A stretch of 64,000 bases of DNA from the NCBI GenBank assembly GCA_005765155.1, contig VCCP01000005.1, positions 2,232,001 to 2,296,000 on the forward strand, in the 5' to 3' direction. Positions 61,801 through 64,000 of this stretch are shown here, one piece after another (position 1 is the first letter of the stretch; every line of letters begins with the position of its first letter). The notes beneath the pieces were generated by a model. It had not been told where the DNA came from. It made no database searches and saw nothing but the letters and a program-made list of their open reading frames with translations. Both the position numbers and the translations under genes were made by a program. The stretch comes from Zelopaecilomyces penicillatus (Eukaryota > Ascomycota > Sordariomycetes > Hypocreales > Pseudodiploosporaceae).

Positions 61801-64000
61801 CTTTTATTTAATTATTAATTATCTTTATTATTATAATTTTCTTATTTTATATACTATATATATTATTTCTTATTTTATTTATATATTAAGATTTTCTTTA
61901 TTATATAAAATTATTTTAAAAAAAAGGGTTATTTTTTAGCTTATTAAATTAACCTTTATTATTATATAATTTTAGATTTATAATATTAAATATATTATAT
62001 ATCTTAATTAGATTTAATAAATAAAGCTAATAAATTAAGCTATTATTTCTTATTTATTTTTTTATTTAATAAAATCCTATAAACTTTTCTAATAATTTCT
62101 TTATAAGATATTTAAGCTTAAGATATTTTATATTAACTATAACTTAATTATATATTTTAAATTACTTATTCTATTTTTTTTTATTATATTATTTCTTTTA
62201 TTATTATTATACCTTTTTTAATACTTTTATTATTATATTATTATTTATTTATAATTCGTAACTTCTTTCTTTTAAAACCTTATATAAACCTTTTAATTAA
62301 AGTTTTTATTAATATTAATATTTTACATTTATATAATAGATAAGCTAGGGATTCTCTTATAATATTATATTATATTATAATATAATAAAATTAAATTAAT
62401 AATAGTTTTATAATTTAATTAAATTAATCCTTTTTAATAAAGCTTTATAAATAATATTTAATTATTTGATTTATTTTTATATTTATTTATTTATTTATAA
62501 ATAAAATATTATATTTAATTATTATTTATAAATTAATAAATAATAGAATATTTTCTAGAATATATTTATAAAAACTATTTTATAATTAAAGATAATTCCT
62601 TATAGTATTTTATAATATTTAAATATATAATCTAATAATAAGATTATTAAATTATTATTAATAATTTATTTTATTATAAGGATAAATAATAAGAATTTAA
62701 TATATTTATTAATAATAATAAAAATAGAATTATATATTTTATTTCTTATATTTAATTTTAAATAGATTTATAGTAAAATTTATTAAGATTCTTTATTAAG
62801 GTTCTTTTAAAATTAATAAAATAATTAAATAATTAAAGGATTAATATTATCTAGATTTATTTATTTAATAAGAGTTAAAGATTTATATAAACCTTATTAT
62901 ATCTTTTTTTTTAATAATAAAATATTAATAAATTTAAATATTCTATTAATTTATTAATAATTTAATATTAGATTATTATAAAGTATTATTAAAATTTTAA
63001 TTCTTATTTTTATTAATATAAAGATCTTATTAAAATATAATAATAATTAATTATTATCTATTAATTAATTATTATATTTATTAAAAGAATTATTTATCTT
63101 TAATTATCCTTAAATATAAAATAAATTATTATTTTATATTTTTAATAATATAATTATAATAATATTAATATCCTTTAATAATATTATAATAATACTCTTT
63201 TAAATAATATATTTATTAGATTTAATCTATTTAATTTATATTAATTCTAAAATTAAATTATATTAATTAATTAAATATATTTATTTATTAATTTATAAGC
63301 TTTTATTTTATTATTAAATAATTATAATTTAAATAATCTATTATAATTATTATTTTATATTTTAAATAAATTATATAATATTATTATATTTAAAAAGCTT
63401 TTATAATTATTAATATTTTAATATTTAAAATATAATAATATAGCTTTATTTTATAAAACCTTCTTAAGATATAAATTATTAGATATTATTTTTTATTAAT
63501 ATATTATATTAATATAATATTTATAATAAAATCTAATATATTTATTTTAATATAAATAAGAGTAATTAAATTAAAATATATTAATATTAATTATTTTAGG
63601 AATTATATTTTTAATCTATTAAAAATAATTTATTTATAGCTTTTTATATAGATTATTCTTATTTTTATATCTTTAATTAAATTTATAAAAGATATAATAA
63701 TCTTATTATGATTTTTAATAAACTATTAATAAAATCTTATAAAATTAAAGAGTTATTTAATATCTTTAATATTAATAAATAATAATTAATTAATTATTAT
63801 TTATACTTATTTTTCTTTTATATATATCTTTTATAAATTTATAATTAAACCTAGATATATTATTATATTAATATTAAAATTATACTTTTATAGATTTATA
63901 TATAAGCTATTTTATTTTAATCTTTAATAAATACTATATATATTATTTATATAAATATTTAAATTATTATTATATATTAGAATATTATTTAAATATATAT
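58800..64000. other. AT-rich RIP-degraded DNA to the window end
   Basis: About 5.2 kb with no gene, RNA gene or tandem array supported. The part next to relic D should be its protease and gag region, but no motif was found. A phrase near 60,515 (TCAAGCCCTAT) resembles, inverted, the GC-richer phrase near 2,430, suggesting a shared transposon end. Confidence 0.55.

Overview
The window looks like a chromosome segment of a filamentous ascomycete (Pezizomycotina). About 59 of its 64 kb is extremely A+T-rich DNA. In it CpA/TpG and CpG are almost absent by eye, and most surviving C sits before T or C. That is the footprint of repeat-induced point mutation (RIP), C-to-T at CpA on both strands. The two genes are eukaryotic housekeeping genes of fungal type, and one has a short GT-AG intron with a fungal branch site. 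I cannot name the species.

Layout. About 1-43,620 is RIP-degraded DNA with no intact gene. It holds Ty3/gypsy relics on both strands (clearest at 4.75-8.33, 12.87-19.58, 27.7-28.35 and 36.65-39.76 kb), two solo LTRs that escaped most mutation (11.95 and 32.58 kb), a GC-rich foldback element (30.3 kb) and several minisatellites. About 43,625-45,880 is a balanced-composition island with the exosome subunit gene MTR3 (minus strand, one intron) and a possible broken gene behind its promoter. About 45,880-49,500 is RIP DNA with a third solo LTR, inverted. About 49,500-52,017 is a second island with TRS85/TRAPPC8 (plus strand, one 763-codon ORF). From 52,018 to the end is RIP DNA again, with another gypsy relic on the minus strand at about 58.2-58.8 kb.

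The two genes are not functionally linked. MTR3 builds the ring of the RNA exosome; TRS85 is the signature subunit of the TRAPPIII Ypt1/Rab1 exchange factor. They share their setting: two euchromatic islands, each under 2.6 kb, inside what is probably H3K9-methylated AT-isochore or pericentromeric DNA. MTR3 points left and TRS85 right, so their 5' ends face each other across about 5 kb of mostly degraded DNA.

Most notable: (i) two copies of one gypsy element lie about 30 kb apart in opposite orientation, and an internal segment of about 620 bp is flipped between them; (ii) three solo LTRs all have intact 5-bp target duplications of the same sequence and carry a six-unit motif array; (iii) a foldback element has about 97-bp arms ending in C/G runs and sits inside a second, outer palindrome; (iv) gypsy proteins remain readable through the RIP damage, with the polymerase aspartates changed to asparagine; (v) the RIP boundary coincides with the TRS85 stop codon. 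All compositional statements are by eye, not computed.
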